Notes: generated by a model from the letters alone, not told the origin. A stretch of DNA of 51,146 nucleotides from an uncultured Dorea sp. (GCA_900543415.1 UQRE01000015.1:1-51146); one strand, 5' to 3'. Shown: positions 1 to 9,116, counted from the stretch's first letter. Made by a program: numbers and translations.

Positions 1-527
1 GAAAGACCCGTTTTAATCTGACGGAAAAGGCAGCGTTTAATTTGCCGAATAACAATTTTGCCATCTCCATACACATAATAGCTTCTAATAAGCTTTACAT
101 CTCCGTTCTTCGTTTCTATCTTCCAAACGATACAGCTTCCTTTTCCCGCAACCTCCACGACAGTCATACGGCTTCTTTTCTTTGCTTCTACCGCTTCACA
201 AAACTGTAACATCTTCTCGTGTTCTGTCATATTCATTTGATTCTCACTGTCAACTGCTGTATATCCATTTTCACCAAGCTTATCCAGAAGCTCACAAATC
301 ATATCTAAATCATCCAACTTGCCTTCTTTTTCCGCTTTTGTATAACTTTCACGACATATCTCAACAATTTCTCCCCCCTCCTTTTCTTCCGCTTTCAGCT
401 TCTCATCCCCTGCCTCATTAACTTCCTCATTATCTCCCCTGTGATCACAACCCACCAAATAAAACACAAGCAGTGCGCCAATGACCAACAAACACGTTTT
501 CCAAATAACTATCCCCTTCCTCAACAT
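1..527 (-). CDS. Putative lipoprotein, DUF6070-like, 3' end outside window
   Basis: The reading frame is open from an ATG at 527 to the window edge, about 175 codons, so the gene is partial. An AAAGGAG site lies just upstream of the ATG. The N-terminus has a basic start, a hydrophobic stretch and a lipobox ending LVGC, so it should be a lipid-anchored surface protein. A very acidic, lysine-rich linker follows, then a soluble domain containing the stretch AVDSENQMNM, which resembles the Lachnospiraceae DUF6070 group from memory. Function is unknown. It is divergent from the nuclease-like gene at 875. Confidence 0.75.
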   Translation of the reverse strand, partial: MLRKGIVIWKTCLLVIGALLVFYLVGCDHRGDNEEVNEAGDEKLKAEEKEGGEIVEICRESYTKAEKEGKLDDLDMICELLDKLGENGYTAVDSENQMNMTEHEKMLQFCEAVEAKKRSRMTVVEVAGKGSCIVWKIETKNGDVKLIRSYYVYGDGKIVIRQIKRCLFRQIKTGL

Positions 528-603
528 AATCTTCTCCTTTTATTACACTTGTAAGAATTATCCGCAAAAAAATATCCTTCTAGTGATTATTATATTTACA
601 TAA

Positions 604-632
604 ATATTACATATGTAGGAATTAAAAGTCAA
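604..632 (-). promoter_or_regulatory. Promoter for the lipoprotein gene
   Basis: On the minus strand TTGACT (627-632) and TAATAT (604-609) are separated by 17 bases, about 75 bases before the lipoprotein start. Confidence 0.55.
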
Positions 633-642
633 GTAAATTTGT

Positions 643-661
643 AAATACCTTTTAGGTATTT
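643..661. repeat. 19-bp palindrome between divergent promoters
   Basis: AAATACCT and AGGTATTT form a perfect 8-bp inverted repeat around TTT. It lies between the -35 boxes of two back-to-back promoters (627-632 and 664-669), a natural place for an operator. No regulator is encoded next to it. Confidence 0.4.
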
Positions 662-663
662 TA

Positions 664-692
664 TTGCATTCAAAATATGCCTGTGCTAAGAT
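664..692 (+). promoter_or_regulatory. Promoter for the Rpn-like gene, with long leader
   Basis: TTGCAT (664-669) and TAAGAT (687-692) are 17 bases apart. Transcription from here would give a leader of roughly 175 bases before the start codon at 875. The leader holds small hairpins (GGAGT/ACTCC near 726-739 and GCAGAAA/TTTCTGC near 761-777). It matches no riboswitch class I recognise. No gene is seen between 528 and 874. Confidence 0.45.
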
Positions 693-874
693 AAGAAAAA
701 GCAGATTTTTCTATATTCTTTTTGGGAGTTCTCACTCCTGTTTCTAGATAATATCCTATGGCAGAAAAACTTTCTGCTTTCCGAAAAATTCATGCTTTCA
801 ATCACCACTTTAACTAAGCAGGAGTTTTCGGATGACAAATCTCCTGTGGCAATTTCATACAAGGAGGTTTGTGG

Positions 875-1738
875 ATGGTAAGACACAAAAGAGAAGCCCC
901 AAAAGAACGACCGCTTCAATGGCATCCGGCAAATTACGCCGGACTGCAGATCGAGCTGGCTGATGAGAAAGAATTTTTAATTTTTGAGGATGAGCATCAA
1001 CTGGGAACAAAACCGAAAGCAATCGATATTCTAATTATCAAAAAAGTGCAAGAACATAAGATCAAGAAAAATATCGGACGGATTTTCAGAAAACACAATA
1101 TCATTGAATACAAAAGTCCTGACGATTACCTGAGTATCGATGATTTCTACAAAGTATACGGATATGCTTGTTTTTACAAGGCAGATACCCCATCTGTAAA
1201 CAGCATTCCCATACACGAATTAACCATTACCTTCATCAGCAGACAATATCCTAGGAAACTGCTCCATCATTTAACGGAAGAGCAAAATTATACGATCCAA
1301 AAAATTGAAAAAGGAATCTACTATTTGGTTGGAAATTCGATTCCAATACAATTTGTCGTAACAAGCAAACTTTCTTCCGAAAAAAATCTGTGGTTAAAAG
1401 GGCTTACGAATCATTTAAAAGATATGAAGCTCACAGAAGCCTTGGCGGAAGATTACCAAAAACACAAATCAAATACGCTTTATCAATCCGCTATGGATAT
1501 TATCATGCGGGCAAATAAAGAACACTTTAACGAGGAGGTGAACACTGTGTGTGAAGCATTGGGAGAATTAGTTAGAGAAAGATATGCAGATGAAATAGCG
1601 GAGGCTGCATTAAAAGCAAGCCAAAAAGTAAATTCATTAATCCTTCAACTATCCGAACTCGGACGAACTGACGATATCTTGAAATCCGCTGCTGATCCCG
1701 AATACCAGCAAAAGCTTTTTGAGGAATTTAACTTGTAA
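875..1738 (+). CDS. Rpn/PD-(D/E)XK nuclease-like protein
   Basis: A 287-residue protein. The ATG at 875 is chosen because AAGGAGG (861-867) sits 7 bases before it; an earlier in-frame TTG at 869 is too close to that site. The N-terminal half has an Asp in a hydrophobic strand (AIDILII) followed by IEYKSPDD, an E-x-K core as in PD-(D/E)XK nucleases. The C-terminal part is helical, as in Rpn/YhgA-type recombination-promoting nucleases. Such proteins are abundant in Lachnospiraceae and often misannotated. The family assignment rests on motif and layout only. The broken gene at 31797-32660 belongs to a related group. Confidence 0.6.
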   Translation: MVRHKREAPKERPLQWHPANYAGLQIELADEKEFLIFEDEHQLGTKPKAIDILIIKKVQEHKIKKNIGRIFRKHNIIEYKSPDDYLSIDDFYKVYGYACFYKADTPSVNSIPIHELTITFISRQYPRKLLHHLTEEQNYTIQKIEKGIYYLVGNSIPIQFVVTSKLSSEKNLWLKGLTNHLKDMKLTEALAEDYQKHKSNTLYQSAMDIIMRANKEHFNEEVNTVCEALGELVRERYADEIAEAALKASQKVNSLILQLSELGRTDDILKSAADPEYQQKLFEEFNL

Positions 1739-1785
1739 GGAAACAATCCTGTATTAGGAACTATAAGATATGCTTTCCAAAAAAA

Positions 1786-1822
1786 GAAGACTTAGGCTCC
1801 ATCGCCCCAGTCTTCCTTTTTT
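1786..1822. terminator. Terminator between convergent genes
   Basis: GAAGACT (1786-1792) pairs with AGTCTTC (1809-1815). It is followed by a T run on the plus strand and flanked by an A run on the other side, so it may serve both the nuclease-like gene and the ABC permease gene. Confidence 0.65.
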
Positions 1823-1841
1823 ATATTCTTCTCCTTATTTC

Positions 1842-4334
1842 TTACTCCACTACGCGAATTCTTTCTACCACTGACTTTTTCCTTCCGATCAACCGTTCAA
1901 CAATAAGAGGCACTGCCACACATACGACTACTACAATAACCGCCATGATAAAGACAGGAAAGACCGGAATCATAAAAGGTACTCCCCGATAATTCATAGA
2001 CTGGTACAGATAATAAGTTACCGCGGTTCCTATCGTTGCTGTCAAAAACAAAGAGATTCCCGCAAATAACAAACCTTCTATTATTAGCATCCGGCGCATC
2101 TGTTTCTCCGTCATTCCCACACTTTCCAAAATTGCCAATTCTGTCTGGCGGCTCTGTATATTTCCGGTCATTGTATTGACGTAATTCAAAATTCCAATCA
2201 ACGCCAAAATCAACACAACTCCTATGCCTACACCCATCATATTTCCCTGCGCCTTCTCCACGTCTTCTGCTTCCTCTATCTTGGAATCAAAGGAGAAATC
2301 TTTGTAATACGAACTGTCATTCATTAATTTCATAAGCGCATTTTCCGTTTCTTTTTGGTATTCTTCTTCGTACTTGATTCCCACTTTGGATACATAAGTA
2401 TTGTCTGCAAACTCTTCTATCGCCCGATCACTGACGATCAAAGTTGGCGGCATACCAAGGAGAGCCCCCGTATAATAGTTCTCATCTGTCAAACCTGCAA
2501 TTTTAAATGTTCTTGTATGCTCTCCATTTCCATATTCTGCACAAGTAATCTCTTTTCCTGTAAGATCACTATTTTTAAATTCCAGACTGTTCCGATAGAT
2601 TAAGCAAGTCTCTCCGGAAAGGAAACTCTCTTTGTCTATCGGATGTTCCAGTAATTGATTCAGATAATCAAAGTCCGTTTCATCAATGCCAATCATAAAT
2701 GAGCCAAAATTCTCCGGGTGTTCCTGATGTTCTTTCCGGTCTTCTTCATATGGATAATACATCCACATATCATAACTTTCTTCCATCCATTTATCGATCA
2801 CTTCCGGTTCCCATGGAAACATAATTTCTGCACTCTTAATAGGATGAACGCCTTTGACCCCTTCTGTTTCTTTCATTTGCCCTAGCATGGTTTCATCGAT
2901 AATCTGAGTCCAATCGTTATGGTTTTCCTCCTTGAGCGTATCATTTTTTACGACCAGATCAAGATTCATATAATTTCCTACGATTGTCCGTGGTCCTTCG
3001 CTTTTCAGAAGTGTAACCAGACACAAAAATACACACAGGCTAACCGTCAAGGACAACACCACCACAACCGTTTTTTTCTTATCTTTTGCAAGTTGTTCCT
3101 TCGCCATTCGTAAGATCAGATTTCCATTTCCGGTTTTCCGCATACTCTTCTTTCCTGTCTGTGCGCGGTAGCCAAGGGCTTCCACCGGAGATATAGAAAC
3201 TGCCAGCTTCGCCGGCTTCCTGCTTCCCATATAAATGGTAATGCCTGCAAGTAAAATAGTAAGCAAAAACACAAGTGGATGAAAGCGTACTTCAATGACT
3301 GCCTCCCGTATTCCCAATGCCTTCACCACTTCCGGAATCAGGAAAAATGCCACAAGACTTCCGGCTGCAAGTCCGGCTGTCATCCCAATCGATGCAATAA
3401 AAATCATTTGTCTGTGCATAAAGCGGTGAATTTGTCTTCCGGTCATTCCCACCGTCTGCAAAAGTCCATAATAGCGGACGTTCCCAGATACCGAGAGATA
3501 TAAAATATTGTAAATCAACAAATATGCACTGAAACAGGTAATCAGTACCAAACCGATCAATCCCATAAGAATCTCTAAAGCATTGCTGTAATCAGACAGG
3601 AAAAATAAATTCTGCTGTTTTTCCAGCTCCATACTTGCAAGAAACGCATCCTGTTCTTTCTTGGGCATATATTTCTTCTCAAAGTCAAGATAATACCTCG
3701 TACTCCTCACATCATAAAGTTCATAACCGGACTGTTCAAAATACGCTTTTGACATATAAAAAGTATCTGTATCACCATAGCCTTCCCACATACCGGAAAT
3801 GCGAAATTCTTTTGTATAGCTTCCGTTTTTATCCGCGTATTTCATCCGAAAGGAATCTCCGATTTCAAGATTTTCCAAACCGCATTCCTTCAGCGCGTCC
3901 ACCGGCGCCATCACTTCATTTTCCTTGGTTGGATATTTCCCTTTCACCCATCTGACCGCAGGTCTCTTAATCTGATTCCAATAAGAATCATCTGCCCACA
4001 CCAAGCCGACATTCGGTGTTTTATCTTTTTCTGTCTCCTCCACATAACCACAGACTACCACCGCTCCGGTTTCTTTTATGTCCGGATTCTTTTCACACAC
4101 CGCCTCCTGCTCTTTGGTAAGCCCATATAAAATGGCATCATATTCCCCTCCATTGAGGCGGATATTCTGGGTTTTCTGCATTTTAAAATATGTAATGCCC
4201 ACCGTAAATACACTGAACAGCATAAAGGTCGCAAGCGCCACCGCCATAATCATGATCATGCTTCGTCTCCGGTTGTTGTTAAGAGAACGCCCCGCCATAC
4301 GACTGATCACCTTCTGATTATTATTCTTAATCAT
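1842..4334 (-). CDS. ABC transporter permease, two FtsX domains
   Basis: An 830-residue membrane protein. The first membrane segment lies near residues 28-50, followed by a large extracytoplasmic domain, three further segments (about 260-380), a second repeat starting near residue 420, and a final three-segment block. This is the duplicated FtsX/MacB_PCD layout of peptide, lipoprotein or antibiotic-responsive exporters. The ATG at 4334 overlaps the end of the ATPase gene by 8 bases, suggesting translational coupling; a GTG at 4343 is possible. Cognate ATPase, histidine kinase and response regulator genes lie upstream on the same strand, so it is probably an inducible antimicrobial-peptide or cell-envelope stress exporter. 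The substrate cannot be told. Confidence 0.85.
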   Translation of the reverse strand: MIKNNNQKVISRMAGRSLNNNRRRSMIMIMAVALATFMLFSVFTVGITYFKMQKTQNIRLNGGEYDAILYGLTKEQEAVCEKNPDIKETGAVVVCGYVEETEKDKTPNVGLVWADDSYWNQIKRPAVRWVKGKYPTKENEVMAPVDALKECGLENLEIGDSFRMKYADKNGSYTKEFRISGMWEGYGDTDTFYMSKAYFEQSGYELYDVRSTRYYLDFEKKYMPKKEQDAFLASMELEKQQNLFFLSDYSNALEILMGLIGLVLITCFSAYLLIYNILYLSVSGNVRYYGLLQTVGMTGRQIHRFMHRQMIFIASIGMTAGLAAGSLVAFFLIPEVVKALGIREAVIEVRFHPLVFLLTILLAGITIYMGSRKPAKLAVSISPVEALGYRAQTGKKSMRKTGNGNLILRMAKEQLAKDKKKTVVVVLSLTVSLCVFLCLVTLLKSEGPRTIVGNYMNLDLVVKNDTLKEENHNDWTQIIDETMLGQMKETEGVKGVHPIKSAEIMFPWEPEVIDKWMEESYDMWMYYPYEEDRKEHQEHPENFGSFMIGIDETDFDYLNQLLEHPIDKESFLSGETCLIYRNSLEFKNSDLTGKEITCAEYGNGEHTRTFKIAGLTDENYYTGALLGMPPTLIVSDRAIEEFADNTYVSKVGIKYEEEYQKETENALMKLMNDSSYYKDFSFDSKIEEAEDVEKAQGNMMGVGIGVVLILALIGILNYVNTMTGNIQSRQTELAILESVGMTEKQMRRMLIIEGLLFAGISLFLTATIGTAVTYYLYQSMNYRGVPFMIPVFPVFIMAVIVVVVCVAVPLIVERLIGRKKSVVERIRVVE

Positions 4335-5016
4335 CAAGCTCACCCGCCTTTACTACATGACCGTCCTCAATTCTCACAATACGGTCCGCCATCTGGGCAA
4401 TATCCTGATCGTGGGTGATTAAAATCACCGTCTGCTTAAACTGGCGCGCCACCATTTTCAGAAGCCCCATAACGTCATGGCTGGTTGCTGTATCAAGATT
4501 TCCAGTGGGTTCATCGGCTAAAATGATGCTCGGCTTTGATGCAATTGCCCTTGCGATTGCTACCCTCTGCTGCTGTCCGCCGGATAAGGTATTCGGAAGC
4601 GCTTCCCGCTTTTCATCCAATTGAAGAAGCTCTAAGATTTCGTCTACAAATTCTCTGTCAATGTGTTTTCCATCTAATTCAATAGGAAGAACTATATTTT
4701 CATATACATTAAGATCCGGCACCAGATTATAACTCTGGAATACGAAGCCCACCTTCCTTCTGCGGAAGATGGCAAGCTGTTCTCTGCTAAGCTTCCCAAG
4801 CGCCTTATCCCCTACATATACTTCTCCTGAAGTCGGTGTATCCAATCCGCCGATCATATGTAAAAGCGTACTTTTCCCGCTTCCCGATTTCCCAATAATT
4901 GCTACAAACTCCTGCTCTCTCACTGCAAAATTCACATCATCCAATGCTTTCACCGTATGAGTTCCCAAACGATAATATTTTTTTAGATTTTTCGTCTTCA
5001 CAATCCATGATTCCAT
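4327..5016 (-). CDS. ABC transporter ATP-binding protein, MacB/LolD type
   Basis: A 229-residue ATPase of the MacB/LolD/BceA class. The Walker A motif GKSGSGKST is at residues 42-50, followed by the signature LSGGQQQRVAIARA and Walker B with ILADEPTGNLD. It powers the permease encoded directly downstream, with overlapping ends. The 116-base gap to the upstream kinase gene contains a terminator-like hairpin and a palindrome, so the exporter pair may be transcribed or tuned separately from the two-component genes. Confidence 0.93.
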   Translation of the reverse strand: MESWIVKTKNLKKYYRLGTHTVKALDDVNFAVREQEFVAIIGKSGSGKSTLLHMIGGLDTPTSGEVYVGDKALGKLSREQLAIFRRRKVGFVFQSYNLVPDLNVYENIVLPIELDGKHIDREFVDEILELLQLDEKREALPNTLSGGQQQRVAIARAIASKPSIILADEPTGNLDTATSHDVMGLLKMVARQFKQTVILITHDQDIAQMADRIVRIEDGHVVKAGELDD

Positions 5017-5041
5017 ATTTTAGTCTCCTTTTCTCGTAATC

Positions 5042-5061
5042 TAGAAAGATTTTTCTTTCTA
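5042..5061. repeat. Perfect 8-bp inverted repeat before the ABC genes
   Basis: TAGAAAGA and TCTTTCTA surround four bases and lie just upstream of the ATPase ribosome binding site. It could be an mRNA-stabilising 5' hairpin or a regulator site. Confidence 0.4.
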
Positions 5062-5080
5062 AGGAAATCATACGAATGAA

Positions 5081-5114
5081 AAATCACAAACCAGTTACGA
5101 TTTGTGATTTTTTC
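5081..5114 (-). terminator. Terminator or attenuator between kinase and ABC genes
   Basis: AAATCACAAA (5081-5090) pairs perfectly over 10 bp with TTTGTGATTT (5101-5110). On the minus strand it is followed by five T residues. It should end, or partly attenuate, transcription leaving the response regulator-kinase pair. Confidence 0.7.
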
Positions 5115-5132
5115 TATCTTTTTTCTGTCTTT

Positions 5133-6056
5133 TTATCCTTCATTCGGAAAATACAGCCTGAATTCTGCCCCGCGCCCTACCTCTGAGCGCACTTCAATAT
5201 ATCCTTTCTGCAATTCCATAATCTGTCTTGCTAGGTAAAGCCCGATTCCGATGCCCTCCTGTTCATGTACCTCCGGTTCCCGATAGAAGCGAGTGAAAAT
5301 CTGTGCCTGCCGCTCTGTGGCAATCCCTTTTCCTGTATCTTGAATGCTAAGCCTTGTAAAAATCTCCTGAGGCTTGATCTCAATATGAATCTTTCCTCCT
5401 GCCTCTGTATATTTTACTGCATTATCCAAAAGATTGAAAATCGCTTCTTCCGTCCACTTTCTGTCATGGCAGATTGGGAATTTTCCTTCTGCATCCACCG
5501 ATATTTCAATCTGTTTCTTTGCTGCCAGCGGTACAATCTGAGCTACCGCATGTGAAAGTGTCTGTACCAGATCCTCCTTTTCTTTCTTAATGAGAATAAT
5601 TCCAGTCTCAAGTCTCGACATCTTCACCATATTCTCAAACAAAAAATCAAGCTTATCAATCTGTTTCTCCATTTTCACAAGATATTCCTGCCCTCGCTTG
5701 GAAGTCAGTTTCTTAGACAAAATTTCAAGATAAAGTTTCTGATTGGCAATCGGTGTCTTCGTCTGATGGGAAATATCAGAAATCAACTCTTTGATGGTCT
5801 CCTTTTGCTTTCGGTTGGCATCCTGTCTTACTTTCCATACCTTCGAAAGTCTGCCCAACTTCTCATTGATTTTTCCATATAAGGTGTCTTCCATATCTTC
5901 TGCGTATTCCATATCTTTGTCAGAAAGCAGATCATCCAGATGTCTTTCAAGACGGTCAGCAAAATCATAGACATTCTTCTTTTGCTTATAAAGTTTATAT
6001 AGCAATAAAATAATTAATAACAATAAACATGTAATTACTATGATAAATCCAGCCAT
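5133..6056 (-). CDS. Sensor histidine kinase
   Basis: A 307-residue kinase with one N-terminal membrane helix (residues 3-22) and no recognisable extracellular sensor domain. A HisKA dimerisation helix carries the phospho-acceptor His97 in the sequence ISHQTKTP. A HATPase_c domain has the N box (FNLLDNAVKYT) and G boxes (DTGKGI, GIGLYLARQI). The lack of a sensor domain suggests the signal is passed by the neighbouring ABC transporter, as in Bce-type detoxification modules; that is inference. The gene overlaps the response regulator gene by 19 bases. Confidence 0.9.
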   Translation of the reverse strand: MAGFIIVITCLLLLIILLLYKLYKQKKNVYDFADRLERHLDDLLSDKDMEYAEDMEDTLYGKINEKLGRLSKVWKVRQDANRKQKETIKELISDISHQTKTPIANQKLYLEILSKKLTSKRGQEYLVKMEKQIDKLDFLFENMVKMSRLETGIILIKKEKEDLVQTLSHAVAQIVPLAAKKQIEISVDAEGKFPICHDRKWTEEAIFNLLDNAVKYTEAGGKIHIEIKPQEIFTRLSIQDTGKGIATERQAQIFTRFYREPEVHEQEGIGIGLYLARQIMELQKGYIEVRSEVGRGAEFRLYFPNEG

Positions 6057-6712
6057 TGATATCCCATCCCATATACATTTGAAATATATTTGTGCTGCGT
6101 ATCTTCAATCTTTCCCCGCAGACGGTTCACATTTACAACCAGCGTATGTTTCTCTACAAACTGTCCGTCACAATCCCACAGACGCTCCAACAAAATATTG
6201 TAAGTGAGAAGCTGGCGCCTGTTCTCTAGAAAGACTTGCAAAAGCTTAAATTCTATAGGCGTCAGCGCACAGGGCTTCCCATTTACTTCCACCTTAGCTT
6301 TCGACAGATCTGCCTTGAGATATCCGTCATCAAACACGCTGTCTATCTCCTCGGACACAAGCTTTAACATGACACGGATCTTCTTCAACAGAATTTTCAT
6401 GGAAAATGGTTTGGTCACATAATCTTCTGCGCCAAGCTCATATCCTCTAAGGGCGTCTTCCTCCAAATCTCTGGCTGTCAAAAACAAGACCGGAACGTCT
6501 TTCCTTTCCTTCACCCATTTGCAAAACGTGAAGCCTTCTCCATCGGGAAGATTTACATCCAACAAGATAAGATCCGGCTCCTGCTCTTGATATCTTTCCC
6601 TCGCCTCTTTGATGGAATATGCGCAAGACACTTCATATTGTTCCTGCCGGAGCATATACGTAATACTTTCATTTAATTCATAATCATCTTCTACTAGTAA
6701 TATGGTCTGCAT
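6038..6712 (-). CDS. OmpR/PhoB-family response regulator
   Basis: A 224-residue protein with a receiver domain (acidic pocket ED at residues 8-10, phospho-acceptor Asp52 in LLDVNLPDG, Lys near residue 101) and a C-terminal winged helix of the Trans_reg_C type ending GMGYQW. It is the first gene of the unit and the partner of the kinase it overlaps. Likely targets are the ABC genes immediately downstream. Confidence 0.93.
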   Translation of the reverse strand: MQTILLVEDDYELNESITYMLRQEQYEVSCAYSIKEARERYQEQEPDLILLDVNLPDGEGFTFCKWVKERKDVPVLFLTARDLEEDALRGYELGAEDYVTKPFSMKILLKKIRVMLKLVSEEIDSVFDDGYLKADLSKAKVEVNGKPCALTPIEFKLLQVFLENRRQLLTYNILLERLWDCDGQFVEKHTLVVNVNRLRGKIEDTQHKYISNVYGMGYQWLDLS

Positions 6713-6796
6713 GAAAATCTACCTCTTGACGTTCGGATATGTTTCTTATTTTTCTTTCTCCACTTTACAACTTTCTCACGGTATTTTCAATTCAAA

Positions 6797-6838
6797 AAAC
6801 GAGAGCTACAAGAAATTCTTTTCTTGCCACTCTCGTTT
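6797..6838 (-). terminator. htpG terminator
   Basis: AAACGAGAG (6797-6805) pairs with CTCTCGTTT (6830-6838), with an inner CAAGAA/TTCTTG stem. On the minus strand it is followed by a T run, placing it at the end of htpG. Confidence 0.75.
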
Positions 6839-6872
6839 ACTATATTTTTATATGTTATAAAATTTACTGCAC

Positions 6873-8927
6873 TTATTTTGTAAGCATCATCATAATCTCA
6901 TTGCTTCTCTTTACAAAAGCAGTCATCTCATCCGGATTCAGCGGTTTGTGCGCAAGCACTGCCAGATCGTAGAGCTGTTTACAGATAATATTTGTATTTT
7001 CACCATCTTTATGCTCCACAACGTAAGTTACAAGCGGATGATTTGCATTAAGGATCAAGGTGCTCTCGCCTCCCATATCCATGCCCATACCTGCCATGCC
7101 ATACATCTTCATCATTTCCTGCATACGACGACTCTGCTCAGATAAGGTAATCATAGAAGCAACATTGTCATCTTTTAATTTCTCGATCTTCACATCCAGC
7201 TTGTCATTGCCGAGCTCTTTTCGGAAAATCTCGATCAAGCTATCTGATACTTTCTTAAATGCTTCCTTATCTTCCTCTGCCACTTCCTCTTTCACATGTT
7301 CGGTCACATCTGCATCAATTCTCTGGAAGCGAATCGTTGGATTGCGCTGCTCTAACTGTGTGATAAACGCAGAATCGATGTTGTGGCTTAAGATCACTGC
7401 ATCCTGTCCCTGACTCTTGAAGAGATTAATATACTGGCTCTGCTGGATCTCGTCTGTGATATAGTAGATTGTTGTCTTGATCTCTTCTACTTTATTTTCA
7501 TCCTGATTCTCGTCTTTCTTATCGTTTGGCTCGATCACTTCTCCGCCATTTTCCTCGATGCAGTCTTTCAATGTAAGATATTTATGCTCAATATTCTTAA
7601 AGAGAATTGCATCTTTCATCTTGTCGCAGAATTTCTCGTCCTTTAAGCAGCCGAATTTGATAAACGGACTGATGCTGTCCCAATATTTTTCATAATCTTC
7701 TCTCTTTGTCTTGCACATTCCAGCCAGTTTATCTGCAACTTTTTTAGAAATGTAATCTGCAATTTTATTTACAAATCCGTCATTCTGCAATGCACTTCTT
7801 GAAACGTTCAGCGGAAGATCCGGACAATCGATCACACCTTTTAATACCATCAGGAACTCAGGAATCACTTCTTTGATATTGTCTGCGATAAATACCTGAT
7901 TGTTATATAATTTGATGGTTCCCTCAATGGAATCATATTCTGTGTTGATTCTTGGGAAGTACAGGATTCCCTTCAGGTTAAATGGATAATCCATGTTCAA
8001 ATGAATCCAGAACAATGGCTCCTTATAGTCTAAGAATACTTTGCGGTAAAATTCCTGATAATCTTCGTCTGAACACTCATTTGGATGCTTTGTCCACAGC
8101 GGATGGGTATCACTCAAAGAAACCGGACGTTTCTCAATCTTCACCTTCTCTTTGGCAGGCTCTACTTCTACCATTTCTTTCTCGCCATTTTCATTTTCCT
8201 GCTCTTCCATTTTCGCATCTTCATGAATATGTTCTACAACCACATCGTCTTCTTTTAAATCTGCTTCATCAATGGTCTCATATTCTTTTTCTGCATTTTC
8301 TTTGGACAAGAAGATTTCTACCGGCATGAAAGAACAATATTTTTCAATCACTTCACGCACGCGGTATTCGTTGGAAAACTCCACGCTATCGTCATTGAGA
8401 TATAATGTCATGGTGGAACCAACTTCTGTCTTTGTTCCTTCTTCCATCTCATATTCTGTACCGCCACCACTTACCCAATGTACCGGTGTTGCTCCGTCTT
8501 TATAAGAAAGCGTATCGATATGCACTTCATCAGCTACCATGAATGCAGAGTAGAATCCCAGTCCAAAATGACCGATCATATCGTCCTCTGTTGTTTTATC
8601 CTTATATTTCTCAAGGAACTGTGTAGCGCCGGAAAATGCGATCTGTGTAATATACTCTTCCACCTCGTCAGCGGTCATACCGATTCCGTTATCTGTAAAC
8701 TTTAATGTTTTCTCTTCTGGGTTTACTTCCACCTTAATACATGGTTTGTAATTATCCGGAAGCTGATATTCTCCCATCATATCTAATTTCTTTAATTTTG
8801 TAATCGCGTCACAGCCATTGGAAACCATTTCTCTCACAAAAATATCATGGTCTGAATACACCCATTTTTTAATAATCGGGAATATGTTTTCACTGCTGAT
8901 TGATAAACTTCCTTTTTTTGTTGCCAT
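6873..8927 (-). CDS. htpG: Molecular chaperone HtpG (Hsp90)
   Basis: A 684-residue ATP-dependent cytosolic chaperone. The N-terminal GHKL ATPase motifs are clear: FVREMVSNGCDAI, FTDNGIGMT and GHFGLGFYS. The middle and C-terminal dimerisation domains follow, with an acidic E/K-rich insertion around residues 215-265. The ATG at 8927 has AGGAG 8 bases upstream; an upstream GTG at 8936 overlaps that site. It is monocistronic, with its own promoter and terminator. A perfect CIRCE element upstream implies HrcA control. The HrcA gene itself is not in the window. Confidence 0.97.
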   Translation of the reverse strand: MATKKGSLSISSENIFPIIKKWVYSDHDIFVREMVSNGCDAITKLKKLDMMGEYQLPDNYKPCIKVEVNPEEKTLKFTDNGIGMTADEVEEYITQIAFSGATQFLEKYKDKTTEDDMIGHFGLGFYSAFMVADEVHIDTLSYKDGATPVHWVSGGGTEYEMEEGTKTEVGSTMTLYLNDDSVEFSNEYRVREVIEKYCSFMPVEIFLSKENAEKEYETIDEADLKEDDVVVEHIHEDAKMEEQENENGEKEMVEVEPAKEKVKIEKRPVSLSDTHPLWTKHPNECSDEDYQEFYRKVFLDYKEPLFWIHLNMDYPFNLKGILYFPRINTEYDSIEGTIKLYNNQVFIADNIKEVIPEFLMVLKGVIDCPDLPLNVSRSALQNDGFVNKIADYISKKVADKLAGMCKTKREDYEKYWDSISPFIKFGCLKDEKFCDKMKDAILFKNIEHKYLTLKDCIEENGGEVIEPNDKKDENQDENKVEEIKTTIYYITDEIQQSQYINLFKSQGQDAVILSHNIDSAFITQLEQRNPTIRFQRIDADVTEHVKEEVAEEDKEAFKKVSDSLIEIFRKELGNDKLDVKIEKLKDDNVASMITLSEQSRRMQEMMKMYGMAGMGMDMGGESTLILNANHPLVTYVVEHKDGENTNIICKQLYDLAVLAHKPLNPDEMTAFVKRSNEIMMMLTK

Positions 8928-8988
8928 TTTTATCACTCCTATTTTTTATTATCACAAGCGAATCTCACGCTTTTTTTATCTACAAGAT

Positions 8989-9017
8989 ATGATAATACTG
9001 CCAAAAATAAATGTCAA
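8989..9017 (-). promoter_or_regulatory. htpG promoter
   Basis: On the minus strand TTGACA (9012-9017) and TATCAT (8989-8994) are separated by exactly 17 bases. This is a strong sigma-A type promoter about 60 bases before the htpG start. Confidence 0.8.
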
Positions 9018-9024
9018 CATGAAA

Positions 9025-9051
9025 TTAGCACTCTTTCAAAAAGAGTGCTAA
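9025..9051. promoter_or_regulatory. CIRCE operator (HrcA binding site)
   Basis: TTAGCACTC (9025-9033), nine bases, then GAGTGCTAA (9043-9051): an exact match to the CIRCE consensus. It lies immediately upstream of the htpG -35 box. HrcA represses class I heat-shock genes through this site. Confidence 0.93.
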
Positions 9052-9116
9052 TAATTCCGTGAAAAATATAAATTTTTTCTAAATTAGTTCTATTTTATAA
9101 TCTTGAAGGGCACTGC

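Noticed and set aside
693..874. Riboswitch in the leader of the nuclease-like gene
   Set aside because: Only short hairpins are visible; no conserved core of a known riboswitch class can be matched.
686..925. Small minus-strand gene in the nuclease leader
   Set aside because: It overlaps the real gene's start region and has no ribosome binding site or family resemblance.
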